A DNA stretch of 64,000 nt from Solen grandis (GCA_021229015.1 CM037783.1:23231751-23295750); one strand, 5' to 3'; shown: positions 37,001-46,386, counted from the stretch's first letter. The notes: generated by a model not told the origin, from the letters alone. Made by a program: numbers and translations.

Positions 37001-39096
37001 TGACTGAGTTATGGGCCTTTGTTTTTGAAAAATATGGAATTTTATGCTTGTGATGCACGTAACTCTGAATGCACCTGAGTATTTTTATCCAACCTTAGTT
37101 GATGTTGACTGTGTTATAGGCCTTTATTTTTTTTTTAAAAAAAATGGAACTTTATGCTTGTGATGCATGTAACTCTGAAAGTATTTGTACTACAGACATG
37201 AAACTTTATGGATATATTACTCAGGACATGACTTGCGCACCTTGGTGTTGGCCTTTGTTTTGGAAAATGCGACGAGTGTGGGCATCTATGTCCTCTGGAC
37301 ACATTTCTAGTTCCGTCAATCTTCAGAAGGTGACGTGTTCAGGAGAACTCTCTTGTTTCTATGTAATGTGTATTTTATGTTAAATCGAATATCTTCTCCT
37401 GTAACATCTGGAGGGCTTGTAAAACTATTGTAACTCCATCTTTATTTGTATGTAGTTACAATAGTTTTGCACTAAACCCTCATTTATTTTATTATTCTGT
37501 CATTTCAAGTTACAACCTCTCTGTCTGTTTCTCTCTGGCTGTACACACTCACTCTCTCTCTTTCTCTCTCTCTTTGTTATTGAATCAACTTGAAATATTT
37601 ATACATGTATATACATTTACTGAGAGTAAATAAACTTGTAATTTAAAGAAAAAGGATGTTTATCCATTGATAACTAAGATGAGGGGTAAAGGATGCCATT
37701 GTCATAGGTGTTAAAACAATAACAAATCAAACAGGCCACCTGTCAGTACATGATTTTGTCAGATTTGACAGGCAGCAAATCTGAGACCAAGATCTGAATC
37801 CTAAGACCAAGACATCAAAGTTGCTAAGCAGCTAAGAAGATTTAACAATAAAAAAAAGTATTATGATTTACCCCATTCCTACTCCCTGTGCAAGTAGGTA
37901 TTATCCTGGGATGTTTTTCGGGTAGCAACTAGGTGACATCAGCAGGAGACAACCAAGCCATTAGGGTTGCCAAGGGAATGCTTTTCACATGAAATTGCAC
38001 GTCTGAGACATGAGTCTACTAACTGCTGTAAGCAGTTGACTGTTATTAACAGTAATTAAAAATGTGTGTTCACCTGTTAACGATATTGTTAGGTGACTGT
38101 TGATACAGGTTTGTATGTATAATTAAAGTACAAATATTGTTATTTTTCAGGATGTTGCTGCTGAGTGCAGAATTTCAGCCATGCCAACATTTAAGGTCTT
38201 CAAGAACGGAGAAGATGTAAGTTTTAAGCTCACTGTACCACACATCATTCAATAGATTAACTAAGCATCTGTAGTTTGTTGTGGTTTTTTTTAAAGAAAA
38301 AACATGATTAAACTTTGAAACTATATATTGACCTGGTTAGATTATGGTTGGTACTGAACCCACTAGGTGAAGAGTAATTGTAGATCATAAAAAAATGCCA
38401 GTTTTCTGCATTTACCTTAGAAATCTTAATTGCAGCTTTTATTGGTAGGTCTAGAGTTTCAGATAGCTAATGATTAAAAAAAATTCAAATAAATTTAAAT
38501 TTCATTTTTATGCCCCTGTCATTTGAAGAATGATGAAAGGGCAAAAAGAGTTCCCTTGTCTGTCCATGCAACCATGGAGTCTTCGTTACTTGCAAAGCAA
38601 TTTTCTGCAGTTATGAAAGGATTTTAGTAAAAAAAAAAAAAAAAAAGATCTTATTTAACACACAATGGACTATGTTACTCCTAGTTGTCTTAGTGTAGAT
38701 GACGCACATTCTTTATGACCTTCATATAGTTGAGGGGTAATGGTCCAAAGGAAGTTTTCATTGACTATTGGTGGGAAGGTTTGAGTTCAATCCCCACTAG
38801 GGGCAAGAAATTTTTATGACCTCCCCAGACTCAAAGTACTGGTCCAACCCAGGACTGAAGAGAGGGATGAGTGGAAGTTGTAAGAACTTGATGCCCAGAT
38901 ATGTTAAGATCACAATATACTTTGTCATTTAGCACTTTTGTTTCATTATTCAAATGAAGTTTGCTTACATGCATTCATGAATTAATTGCATTTATACTCA
39001 TCTGTATGATAGATGTATTTTATAATGTTTCAGGTTGGTGAGCTTGTTGGTGCAAGCGAGGATAAACTTAAAGAATTAATCGCTAAACACATATAG
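22769..39096 (+). CDS. TXN: thioredoxin, exons 2-5 (first exon not found upstream)
   Basis: A cytosolic thiol-disulfide oxidoreductase that reduces protein disulfides and is itself recycled by thioredoxin reductase with NADPH. Exons are 22769-22873 (35 codons), 25629-25694 (22), 38151-38216 (22) and 39034-39096 (20 plus stop). All are phase 0 with AG/GT borders, giving 99 residues; an 8-residue exon 1 would make 107, a normal length. The active site WCGPCK is in exon 2, five residues after the buried Asp of VDF. Exon 3 gives [10 protein letters not shown], exon 4 has the cis-proline in AMPTF, and exon 5 holds [12 protein letters not shown]. Intron positions match human TXN. Human Cys32, 35 and 69 are kept; the Cys62 and Cys73 positions are Ala, so the regulatory cysteines of vertebrates are missing. 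No signal or transit peptide is visible. Introns are 2755, 12456 and 817 bp and full of repeats. No upstream exon of the form ATG plus about eight codons with a phase-0 donor was found; see 55742. Confidence 0.95.
23342..24110 (+). repeat. Helentron-like family 2 element, tail missing (thioredoxin intron)
   Basis: The head AGCTCGACTATTCGAAGAAT folds with ATGAGAGCT. Units of ~170-190 bp repeat TTTTGGTTAAAGTTTTGC(G/A)TGCAAG (23393, 23562, 23758, 23928, 24062), with GGGG(C/T)ATCA(G/T)AC and TATGGCCCCTTTTTAACTTA. No tail is attached. A complete relative is at 60790-61719. Confidence 0.8.
24240..24760 (+). repeat. Helentron-like family 3 element, head missing
   Basis: Units carry CATAACTCTGAAAGTATTTG, ACAGACTTTAAAC and GGATATATTA(T/C)(T/A)(T/C)AGGA. 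The tail at 24727-24757 reads TGTCCTCTGGACACATTTCT then AG. The same parts are seen at 36819-37310. A minus-strand frame of 141 codons across this repeat (24378-24803) is not credible as a gene. Confidence 0.7.
25197..25529 (+). mobile_element. short Helentron-like element with a non-tandem interior, ~100 bp before thioredoxin exon 3
   Basis: The head ACTCACCTGTGAAAAG and tail CTGAGGTGAGCGACCCAGGG, then CCATCATGGCCCTCTTG, match family 1. The ~290-bp interior has no tandem units. It has only a short direct repeat, GCCGATAT(A/G)G, inside CAGAGAGCC(T/C)GCCGATAT (about 25287 and 25316). An uninterrupted + frame of 151 codons (25190-25645) covers it and runs into exon 3 out of frame. I assign no function. 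Confidence 0.65.
26120..26762 (+). repeat. Helentron-like repeat with CATGT hairpin tail (thioredoxin intron)
   Basis: Two units carry TTGT(T/C)CGGAGC(A/C)TAA, AAAGTATTTGAGGTATCAAC, GCAGTGCACAAGAATG and GTAACTCTACCTTTCATAAT-type sequence. The tail GGCCATGTCAACATGGCTCT, then TGTT, is a perfect 7-bp hairpin followed by CTTG. A frame at 26530-26769 covers this tail and is not a gene. Confidence 0.7.
26825..26885 (+). mobile_element. tRNA-like SINE head fragment
   Basis: GGTATCCAAGTGGTTAGTGT followed by CTGCCCTGTGACC resembles the A-box half of a tRNA-Ser-like SINE head. No clear B box or tail is present. Confidence 0.3.
27448..27517. repeat. foldback cluster of GGTCTCC/GGAGACC (left)
   Basis: TCTACTAAA-GACGGTCTCC on the left pairs with GGAGACCGTC-TTTAGTAGA on the right, with more GGTCTCC/GGAGACC motifs in the loop. 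A related cluster in inverted orientation lies at 32752-32832, 5.3 kb away. Confidence 0.85.
27911..28055. repeat. CT/C-rich and GT microsatellites
   Basis: Blocks of (CT)n and poly-C alternate at 27915-28010, then (GT)n runs from 28021 to 28054. A minus-strand frame across it (27911-28150) is a simple-sequence artefact. Confidence 0.95.
28056..29700. other. AT-rich intronic sequence
   Basis: No exon or element seen apart from a direct repeat of ~21 bp (ATATAAAGATTTAAGAGAAA at about 28892 and 28913) and a diverged GTAGACGGTCTTGGCTGGTT at 29637 that matches 32698. Confidence 0.5.
29706..32636 (+). mobile_element. complete 2.9-kb Helentron-like element with a higher-order ~320-bp array
   Basis: The head AGCTCACCTGAGCACAAAGT folds with GCTCAAGGTGAGCT, and GTCCGTCGTCGTCCGTCGTG follows. 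About nine units of ~320 bp or shorter follow. The tail (32600-32636) is CTCAGGTGAGCGATTTAGGG, a hairpin, then CTTG. Units at 30489-32126 form a dimeric higher-order repeat: two alternating types recur with a 638-bp period (compare 30488, 31105-31126 and 31743-31764). Three shorter ~180-bp units follow (about 31990-32390). Each ~320-bp unit has a GC box and TATATGTATATAG. It lies in the 12.4-kb thioredoxin intron. Confidence 0.93.
32752..32832. repeat. foldback cluster of GGTCTCC/GGAGACC (right)
   Basis: It reads TACTAAACGACGGTCTCCGG, TCTCGGAGACCGGTGGAGAC, then TTTGGAGACCGGCTTTTAGT. Its reverse complement follows the left cluster base for base over most of its length, including GGGG(C/T)C(G/T)ACTAAAAG(C/A)CGG at the outer edge. 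The two may be the ends of one ~5.4-kb element. Confidence 0.75.
32871..33014 (+). CDS. possible short first-exon-like ORF, 47 codons
   Basis: ATGGCGTCC in an AAAATGG context opens 47 codons that start [10 protein letters not shown] and end KYHRKFPTE before a stop. The composition is hydrophilic, with a basic start and an acidic middle (QSEDESAD), unlike the AT-rich surroundings. It begins 39 bp outside the right GGTCTCC foldback. No splice donor is convincing and I recognise no family. It could be the start of a transposon-borne or relic gene in thioredoxin intron 3, or chance. Confidence 0.25.
   Translation: MASKKHKHDESQRPLLAVGVSCPETDLMQSEDESADNPKYHRKFPTE
33050..33140 (+). repeat. four short repeats of TCAAAACGTACCCAA
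   Basis: GAGTCAAAACGTACTCAAAC is followed by three ~21-bp copies of GAGGTCAAAAC(G/A)TACCCAA-type sequence up to 33132. Confidence 0.8.
33234..34112 (+). repeat. Helentron-like family 4 element, five ~168-bp units
   Basis: The head TATGCTCACTGAAGGGGACG and CATATAGTCGCCGC folds only partly. A long CGTCCGTCCG stretch follows (33269-33303). Units repeat TTTCTCAGGAACTAATGGCT (33323, 33491, 33659, 33827, 33995) with GAAACTTTATGGGAAGCTT and AGTTATGGCCC. The tail is not found. The end near 34112 joins unrelated sequence. Confidence 0.8.
34113..34675. other. intronic sequence, nothing recognised
   Basis: AT-rich, with no exon signals or repeats I can support. Confidence 0.4.
34676..34830 (+). repeat. 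5' fragment of Helentron-like family 4
   Basis: TATGCTCACTGAAGGTGACG, CATATAGTCGCCGCTTTGTC and one partial unit (TTTCTCAGGAACTAACGGAT) match the head at 33234 and then stop. Confidence 0.8.
34831..36818. other. intronic sequence with a decayed repeat array
   Basis: Between about 35540 and 35920, phrases such as ATCTCGGCAAGTTCGATAAC and AGAGTTATGGCCCCTGAA echo the internal units of the Helentron-like families, but periodicity is lost. No exon is seen. Confidence 0.4.
36819..37310 (+). mobile_element. Helentron-like family 3 element, complete
   Basis: The head TATGCCCCCACCAAAAATGG runs into a G run of ~15 and CCGTCCGTCCGTCC. Three units carry (C/G)AACTCTGAA-type sequence and ACAGACTTGAAACTTCATGG. 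The tail GTGTGGGCATCTATGTCCTC, then TGGACACATTTCTAG, has a TGTCC/GGACA hairpin, and the TGCCCAC terminus is inverted relative to the head. The flanks (GCAGAGGCGACACATACAAA and GAAGGTGACGTGTTC then CTCTCTTG) look like another family split by this insertion. Confidence 0.7.
37395..38150. other. end of thioredoxin intron 3
   Basis: No exon other than 38151-38216 is present. A CT microsatellite lies at about 37545-37575. Confidence 0.5.
38755..38905. mobile_element. SINE-like family B copy in thioredoxin intron 4
   Basis: GTTTGAGTTCAATCCCCACT is a good B box. The sequence then holds CCCCAGACTCAAAGTACTGG, TCCAACCCAGGACTG and GTAAGAACTTGATG, the inverse of the core seen at 5563 and 12094. Confidence 0.45.
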
Positions 39097-40190
39097 AGGC
39101 ACACCCAGACGGGCTATCACACATCACTTATTGGCTTCTGTTAAAACTTCTTATTATCTTAAACCTGTACTCCATGTAAACAGATCTAGAACATCCTGGA
39201 TGTCCAGCTTGCTGACTTTGTTTTATGATGTTTTTGTACCATTGCCACATTGCAACTCTCATTGATGTGTAAATCTGACTTTCAAGGATAAGTACCTGTC
39301 AGGCCAAGTTGGATTGATGGTGGTTTTTGATACACCCATCTCTGATTCCATAGGGTACAGGAGTTGTGGTCTATTTGTATATATTGTTTGCTGATATAGG
39401 TGATATAATTCATATCTCAGGTTTTTGTTAATACATTCAGCATCCAGAACCCTGGTCACATGGTCACAGCTTCAGAAACACTATCATTAACTCTACGAAT
39501 TATATCTTTATTGCAATAACATGATTTTTAAGATTCTGTGGTATTTATTTTAAAGCATTGTGATCATTCTTATCACTGGTCAGCGTAAAGAAGTTAAAAA
39601 ATTTAAGATGATATTTATTGAATAACCAACCCAGGAACGTAGCTTAATTGTCTATAATGCATGCAAAGATTGTTGACATTGATACCAGGTTTTGTTTTCA
39701 CTTCTATTCATTTAAATAAAGATGTAACAAGATATATATACAAACTAAAATGAAATGATAAACAGTCTTTTAAGTGTTCTGCAGTAGCTACAGAGTTTGA
39801 TATGAGTGTTTATCCAAAAGTGTTTATTATTCATCAAACTTTTTAGACCCTGATTGTATTTACTTTTTAACACTTCATGGAATGTGAATCGGATGCAAAT
39901 TAAACAGCTGTTTCTTTTAATCTTTTGAAATAAACAGTAATCTATGTTTCATATTTAATATTTTATGGTTGTCTTGATAAAAAAAATGTTGTTTTTTTTA
40001 TCTCGCTTGTAAGTTTTAATGTATTTTTACTTAAAATATAGATCAGGATTTGATTTGGTGAGACTTAGAGAAGACCTTACAAAGGCTCATTATCCGTGAT
40101 ATGCAGTTATTTTAGGATTCCATTAGTCTGTTAAAGAGACTGTTAAAAATGTTGTATTACAATCTTGATAAAAATTTAAATAAATGAATT
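39097..40190 (+). other. probable thioredoxin 3' UTR and polyadenylation region
   Basis: The region after the stop is free of the repeats that fill the introns, as a transcribed 3' UTR often is. AATAAA occurs at about 39714, 39929 and 40177. Which one is used cannot be told from sequence. Confidence 0.45.
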
Positions 40191-40655
40191 TTGATTTAAA
40201 TTTTATAACTAATGGACTACTTGACATTGATTTTTCATCATGTTACTTGTCATGGCAATTTGAAAATTTAGGTTGTGTTCGCAGATGCGCCAAAGAAACT
40301 AATATTTAGCAAACACTGGAAGCCACATTTATTCTTTCTGAATACAATAGTCACATTATACTTACAGTGCTTTGTTTTCATTTACATCACTGTCCTTCCA
40401 CTTGCAGTACATACTGTGTGTGTATGTATGGTTTCACAGTCCTTTCCGTCTCTCTCTTGAACTCTTATTTTTATCTTTTTCACTTGTTTCTTTGAATTGA
40501 TGGTGTACCTCTTACCTTGAAACTTCTTTTGAGCTCACCTGAGCACATATGCTTAGGATTAGTTATTAGGATTGTTGAATGTCTGCCATCCACAATAAGT
40601 TGTTAACACTTTAGCATCTTATTTTTTTTAAGCAACTTTCTTTAAACTTTTTGTA

Positions 40656-41950
40656 AGCTCACCGGAGCATGCTCAGGGTGAGCTTTTGGGATACTTGATT
40701 GTCCGTCTGCCGTCGTCCGTCAAGCAATTTGATGTTTACACACTAGAGGCCACAATTTTGATCCAATCTTCCTCAAACTTGTTCAGAATGTTTGTCTTGA
40801 TGATATCTTGAACCCTTTCGAAAATAGGTCAGGTTGGATCAAAAAGTAGGTCAGTAGGTCAAATCGATAAATCCTGTTTACACACTAGAGACCACAATTC
40901 TGATCCAATCTTCCTCAAACTTGGTCAGAATGTTTGTCTTGATGATATCTTGAACCCTTTGATAATGGGTCAGGTTGGATCAAAAAGTAGGTCAGTCTTT
41001 CAAATCTTAGAAAAATCTTGTTTACACACTAGCGGCCACAATTTTGTCCAATCTTCCTCAAACTTGGTCAGAATGTTTGTCTTGATGATATCTTGAACCC
41101 TTTCGAAAATAGGTCAGGTTGTATCAAAAAGTAGGTCAGTAGGTCAAATCTTAGAAAATTCTTGTTTACACACTAGAGGCCACAATTTTGATCCAATCTT
41201 CCTCAAACTTGGTCAGAATGTTTGTCTTGATGATATCTTGAACCCTTTCGAAAATGGGTCAGGTTGGATCAAAAAGTAGGTCAGTAGGTCAAATCTTAGA
41301 TAAATCCTGTTTACACACTAGAGGCCACAATTCTGATCCAATCTTCCATAAACTTGGTCAGAATGTTTGTCTTGATGATATCTTGAACCCTTTCGATAAT
41401 GGGTCAGGTTGGATCAAAAAGTAGGTCAGTAGGTCAAATCTTAGATAAATCCTGTTTACACACTAGAGGCCACAATTCTGATCCAATCTTCTTAAACTTG
41501 GTCAGAATGTTTGTCTTGATGATATCTTGAACCCTTTTGAAAATGGGTCAGGTTGGATCAAAAAGTAGGTCAGTAGGTCAAATCTTAGAAAAATCTTGTT
41601 AACACACTAGAGGCTACAATTTTAATCCAATCTTCCTCAAACTTTGTCAGATTGTTTGTCATGATGATATCTCGAACCAGTTTGAAAATGGGTGGGACTG
41701 GATAGAAATGTAGGTCAGTAGGTCAAATCTTAGAAAAATCTTGTTTATACTCTGAGGGCAACATTTTTGGTCCAATCATCCTCAAACTTTGGCAGAATGT
41801 TTGTCATAATGATATCTTTTGTGGATGGGGTCAGAAAATTCCTGAACATTGTTTCACCTCATCATCTTAATTCTAAAGCAATCTGTTTTGTATTGGCAAT
41901 GAATGATACTTTTCTCAGGTGAGCGATCTAGGGCCATCTTGGCCCTCTTG
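40656..41950 (+). mobile_element. Helentron-like family 1 element, ~148-bp units
   Basis: The head AGCTCACCGGAGCATGCTCA folds on GGGTGAGCT, then GCCGTCGTCCGTC follows. About seven units repeat CACACTAGAGGCCACAATT(T/C)T(G)ATCCAATCTTCCT, GTTTGTCTTGATGATATCTT and AAAAGTAGGTCAGTAGGTCA. The tail CTCAGGTGAGCGATCTAGGG is followed by the perfect hairpin AGGGCCATCTTGGCCCT and CTTG. It abuts the next element head-to-tail at 41951. Confidence 0.92.
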
Positions 41951-42484
41951 TTAGTTTACCTGAGCATTTGTGCTCAGGATGAGCTTTTGTGACTGCCTTT
42001 TGTCCGTTGTGCATCATCCGTCGTCAACAATTGCCTGTGAACACTCTAGCAGCCACAGTTTTGGCCCAATTTTCATGAAAATTTGTCAGGATGTTTGTCT
42101 ACATGATATCTCGAATGAGTTGGAAATGGGTCATGTGGGGTTAAAAAGGCCGGCAAAATTAAAAAAGCCTCATGAACTTTCTAGAGGCCACAGTTTTAGC
42201 CCAATCTTCATAAAATTTTGAAAAATGTTTATTTACTTGATATCTTGGATGAGTTCGAAATTGGGTCACATGGGGTCAACAGTAGGTCACTAGGTCAAGT
42301 CTTAGAAAATTAGAAAGAAATAAAACACAAAAAAAACTTAAGAACACTCTAGAGGCCATAGATTCAGCCCAATCTTCATACTATTTTGTCAGGATGTTTG
42401 TCGATATGATGAAAAAAAAAAGGTCAATAGAAAAAAAAAACCTTGTGAACACTCTAAAGACCACAGTTTTAGCCCAATCTTCAT

Positions 42485-44506
42485 TATACCCCCACAAATG
42501 AAATTTGGGGGGGGGGGGGGGGTATATAGGAGTCACCCTGTCGGTCGGTCGGTCCGTCGGTCGGTCCGGCGGTTGGTCTACAAATATTTGTCCGGAGCAT
42601 TTCTCCAAAACTACTGTACCTATGTTGATGAAACTTCATAGGTAGATAGACCTTGATGAGAGGAAGTGCAGTGCATAAGAACCATAACTCTGCATGTATT
42701 TTGAAAGGAGTTATTGCCCTTTGTCATTTTTAGCTCACCTGAGCAAAGCTCAGGGTGAGCTTTTGGGATACTTGATTGTCCGTCGTCCGTCATGCGTCGT
42801 CCGTCGTCCGTCAACAATTTGATGTTTACACACTAGAGGCCACAATTTTGATCCAATCTTCCTCAATCTTGGTCAGAATGTTTGTCTTGGTGATATCTTG
42901 AACCCTTTCAATAATGGGTCAGGTTGGATCAAAAAGTAGGTCAGTAGGTCAAATCTTAGAAAAATCTTGTTTACACACTAGAGGCCACAATTTTGATCCA
43001 ATCTTCCTCAAACTTGGCCAGAATGTTTGTCTTGATGATATCTCGAACCAGTTCGTAAATGGGCCGGGTCAGACCGAAAAGTAGGTCAGTAGGTCAAATC
43101 TTAGAAAAATCTTGTTTATACTCTGAGGGCAACATTTTTGGTCCAATCATCCTCAAACTTTGGCAGAATGTTTGTCAAGATGATATCTTTTGTGGATGGG
43201 GTCAGAAAATTCCTGAACATTGTTTCACCTCATCATCTTAATTCTAAAGCAATCTGTTTTGTACAGGCAATGAATGATACTTTTCTCGGGTGAGCGATCT
43301 AGGGCCATCTTGGCCCTCTTGTTAATCTTTTGATTTTCTCCGGACCATAACTCCAATACTAAAGTAGCTAAGTTGATGAAACTTCATATGTAGATTGATC
43401 TTGATGAGAGGAAGTGCAGTGCACAAGAACCATAACTCTGCATGTATTTTGAAAGGAGTTATTGCCCTTTGTCATTTTTAATCTTTTGATTTTGTCCGGA
43501 CCATAACTCCAATACTAAAGTAGCTAGATTGATGAAACTTCATATGAAGATTGATCTTGATGAGAGGAAGTGCAGTGCACAAGAACCATAACTCTACATG
43601 TTTTTTAAAGGAGTTATTCCCCTTTGTTAATTTTTGTCTTTTGATTTTGTCCGGAGCATTTCTCCAAAACTACTGTACTTATGTTGATCAAACTTCATAT
43701 GTAGATAGACCTCATATGTAGATAGACCTTCATGAGAGGAAGTGCAGTGCCTAAGAACCATAACTCTGCATGTATTTTGAAAGGAGTTATTGCCCTTTGT
43801 CATTTTTAATCTTTTGATTTTGTCCGGACCATAACTCCAGTACTAAAGTAGCTAGGTTGATGAAACTTCATATGTAGATTGATCTTGATGAGAGGAAGTG
43901 CAGTGCACAAGAACCATAACTCTGCATGTATTTTGAAAGGAGTTATTGCCCTTTGTCATTTTTAATCTTTTGATTTTGTCCGGAGCATAACTCCAATACT
44001 AAAGTAGCTAGGTTGATGAAACTTCATATGTAGATTGATCTTGATGAGAGGAAGTGCAGTGCATAAGAAAACCACAATGTAAATTCTTAAAGACAGGTTT
44101 TTGCAAACAATAAATATGGATGTGAACCATAATTAGACTGCATTTTTATTCTCCTCAGCTACAGATCTTGGGGGCAAATTGTTTTCTTCTGTGTGTCTGT
44201 ATGTGTGTGTCTCTGTCTATCTGTCAAAACTTTTTAGCATTGTCCAAAACTTTTGAACCATTGCTCACACTAACTTTAAACCTTACATACATGTAGTCTT
44301 TCACTCACACAAACTTTTGAAACTGTATTCCTACATATGACAGACTTCCGGTGTGGGTATTGATCACCTTTAGTGATAATATTTTTTTTTTGGTATGCTT
44401 ATAAGCCCAAATCCTATGTGTGAACATTCATTTTATGTGTCATGTGAATACATCCTGTGTCAAAGATTGGGGTGGGGGTATGAATCACCTTCAGTGATAG
44501 TTCTAG
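42485..44506 (+). mobile_element. Helentron-like family 6 element, itself split by a family 1 copy
   Basis: The head TATACCCCCACAAATGAAAT is followed by a G run of 18, then GGTCGGTCGGTCCGTCGGTC. Units of ~160 bp carry TTTTGTCCGGA(C/G)CATAACTCC, GAGGAAGTGCAGTGCA and GGAGTTATTGCCCTTTGTCA. The tail GGGTGGGGGTATGAATCACC, then TTCAGTGATAGTTCTAG, contains the inverted head (GTGGGGGTAT) and a TCAC/GTGA hairpin. Confidence 0.82.
42732..43321 (+). mobile_element. 590-bp Helentron-like family 1 element with empty-site evidence
   Basis: The head AGCTCACCTGAGCAAAGCTC folds with AGGGTGAGCT, and the tail is (C)TCGGGTGAGCGATCTAGGGC, hairpin, CTTG. The host unit uninterrupted reads TTTGTCATTTTTAATCTTTT (about 43470 and 43798), with five Ts. 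Here five Ts precede the element and two follow it. This matches the +2 T pattern at 19873-20472. Confidence 0.93.
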
Positions 44507-45033
44507 TTAGATTTGGTCAGGATGTTTGTCTACATGATATCTTGGATGAGTTTGAATTGGGTTACATGGTGTCAAAAGGTAGGTCACCTGGATAAATCTA
44601 AGTAAACCAAATGTCTACTCTAGAAGCCACATTTTTGAAAAGGGTCAAAAACCGGGAAATTTTAAAAACCAATCTAGAGGCTACATTTTTGTCCCAGTCT
44701 TCATTAAACATAATAAGAATGATGACTGCATGAAATCCCAGATGAGTACAAATTTTGGTAGGATCAAAATCTAGGTCACTTAGTCAAATGTTAGGAAAAC
44801 ATTGCAAACACTTTAGATGCTACATTTTTTGTAATCATGCCTAACACAGCAGTCTTACTCAGGTGAGCGACACAGGGCCATCTTGGCCCTCTTGCTTATG
44901 TTTATAGTCATAATCTCTCAGACAAGTTTAATTATGGCAGATATCCACCCAATTTGGTCAGGAGTTGTAGCCCTTTAGGTAAATTAAAAAAAAAAAGGAA
45001 ATCACTTTGTTTACACTAGCATCTTCATTTCTT

Positions 45034-45322
45034 TAACTGTTAGCAGAGTTGTTTGTGTCTGTCTTTGGAGCAAGAGGCATAGGTTTAATCACTGGTCGCA
45101 GCATTTTAATGTCGTAAATACATGTAATGGTACTGGTATAATTACCTTCTTGGCGCTCAGCATAAAAGGGTAGTTCCAGGACAGGTTGGCCCAGTGTCAG
45201 GATAATGTGACTGGGTGTGGTATCATGCTATGTGTCTATGATGTTATACTGCAGTTTAGCTTCAAATATACATAGTCCCCAAATGACTGGAATACTGTTG
45301 GTGGGATGTTAAACCAAATAAA
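45034..45322 (+). mobile_element. SINE (family A) with 11-bp target duplication
   Basis: CTTCATTTCTT occurs at 45023-45033 and 45323-45333, on either side of a full SINE with a degenerate tRNA-like head (GGTTTAATCACTGG as B box), the usual body and a GTTAAACCAAATAAA tail. It sits within a unit of the outer family 1b element, so it came later than that element. Confidence 0.85.
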
Positions 45323-45842
45323 CTTCATTTCTTAAGCAACATCCTCGAACTTCATAAGAATGTTTTATAGCCATAATCTCTCAGCCTAATTATGGCTGAT
45401 ATTGGTCAATTAGGTCAGAATTTTTGGTTTGGCTCTTTAAAATATAAAAATATGCCAGATTTCACTTCGTCTACACTCTAGCATCTTCATTTCTCAAGCA
45501 TTGCTCTCAAACTTTATGATCATGTTGGTTCACATAATCTCTCAACCAAGTCCAATTATGGCATTTATTGGTATTTAAATGCAACTAAATTTAATCTAAA
45601 TTAAGTCATTGCATTAGTATTTATTCATATGACTTAATTAATGGTTTTTAATTGGATGAATGGTTTTCATAAGCTGCTGCTTCCCTCCTACATAAAATAT
45701 TTAAGGTCTTAGACCTCTTTATTGACAAAGAGGTTAAAAATGAACTAGTATCATCTTGTATAAGAATGTAGTCTATGACCCTAACTTCCATAGGAGGTTG
45801 ATTTTCATTTCTCCAAAGGTAAAGAATTTAGTACTTTTTGAA

Positions 45843-46371
45843 CAGAATTTGCTAAAGTATTAAAATGTTAATAAAGGTACAAATGATTTATTTGCTTTGC
45901 TCATCAAGAACTAAACAAAAATCAGACACTAGTCGTGTAGTTAGAGCGTCTGCCCGGGAATCGGGAGGTCGTTAGTTGGATCATATCAAATTCATGAAAA
46001 TGGTACTGGTATAGCTCCCTTGCTTGGCGCTCAGCATATAAGGGTAGTTCCAGGACTGGTTGGCCCGGTGTCAGGATAATGTGACTGGGTGTGGTATCAT
46101 GCCACATATGTACGGCGTGATACTGCAATGTTGCAGCACTTTGAAGTAGACATCGTCTCCAAATGACTGATATACTGTCGATGGGACTTAAAATCCAATA
46201 AACAAACTTTCAAAAAATGTTATGCTAAAGCATTAAAATGTTTATAAAGGCGCAAATTAATGATTTATTTTCTTTGATCATCAAGAACTATACACAATTC
46301 AGACATCGTGTGCTTAGAGCATCTGTCCGGGAATCGGGAAGTCGTTGGTTGGATAAGGTACCGTGAAAATG
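45843..46371 (+). repeat. ~372-bp tandem duplication containing SINE heads
   Basis: TTTGCTAAAGTATTAAAATG at 45848, then GATTTATTTGCTTTG and CATCAAGAACTA, recurs from 46220 as ATGCTAAAGCATTAAAATGT, GATTTATTTTCTTTG and CATCAAGAACTA. Copy 1 carries a complete SINE. Copy 2 ends within the SINE head at about 46371. Confidence 0.85.
45930..46205 (+). mobile_element. SINE (family A), full length, with tRNA-like head
   Basis: The head GTGTAGTTAGAGCGTCTGCC, CGGGAATCGGGAGGTCGTTA and GTTGGATC has A-box and B-box spacing. The body and an AAAATCCAATAAACAAAC tail follow. A minus-strand frame through it (45922-46128) is not a gene. Confidence 0.75.
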
Positions 46372-46386
46372 GTGGGTCGTACTAAA

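Larger units (their letters stand above)
41953..44894 (+). mobile_element. Helentron-like family 1c element, split by a family 6 element
   Basis: The head AGTTTACCTGAGCATTTGTG pairs with CTCAGGATGAGCT, and GTCCGTTGTGCATCATCCGT follows. Units with CACTCTAGCAGCCACAGTTT or ACTCTAGAGGCCA stop at CCCAATCTTCAT (42484) and resume at AGATTTGGTCAGGATGTTTG (44509). The tail at 44859-44894 is CTCAGGTGAGCGACACAGGG, then the hairpin and CTTG. Confidence 0.88.
40531..45570 (+). mobile_element. outer Helentron-like element (family 1b) holding a nest of four insertions and a SINE
   Basis: The head GAGCTCACCTGAGCACATAT and first unit (AGCATCTTATTTTTTTTAAG then CTTTAAACTTTTTG) break at 40654. The next phrase of the unit, CTTATGTTTATAGTCATAAT then CTCTCAG, resumes at 44895. 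Later units run to about 45570 (TCTAGCATCTTCATTTCTCA at 45479). The tail is lost. Everything between 40656 and 44894 is later insertion. Confidence 0.8.
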
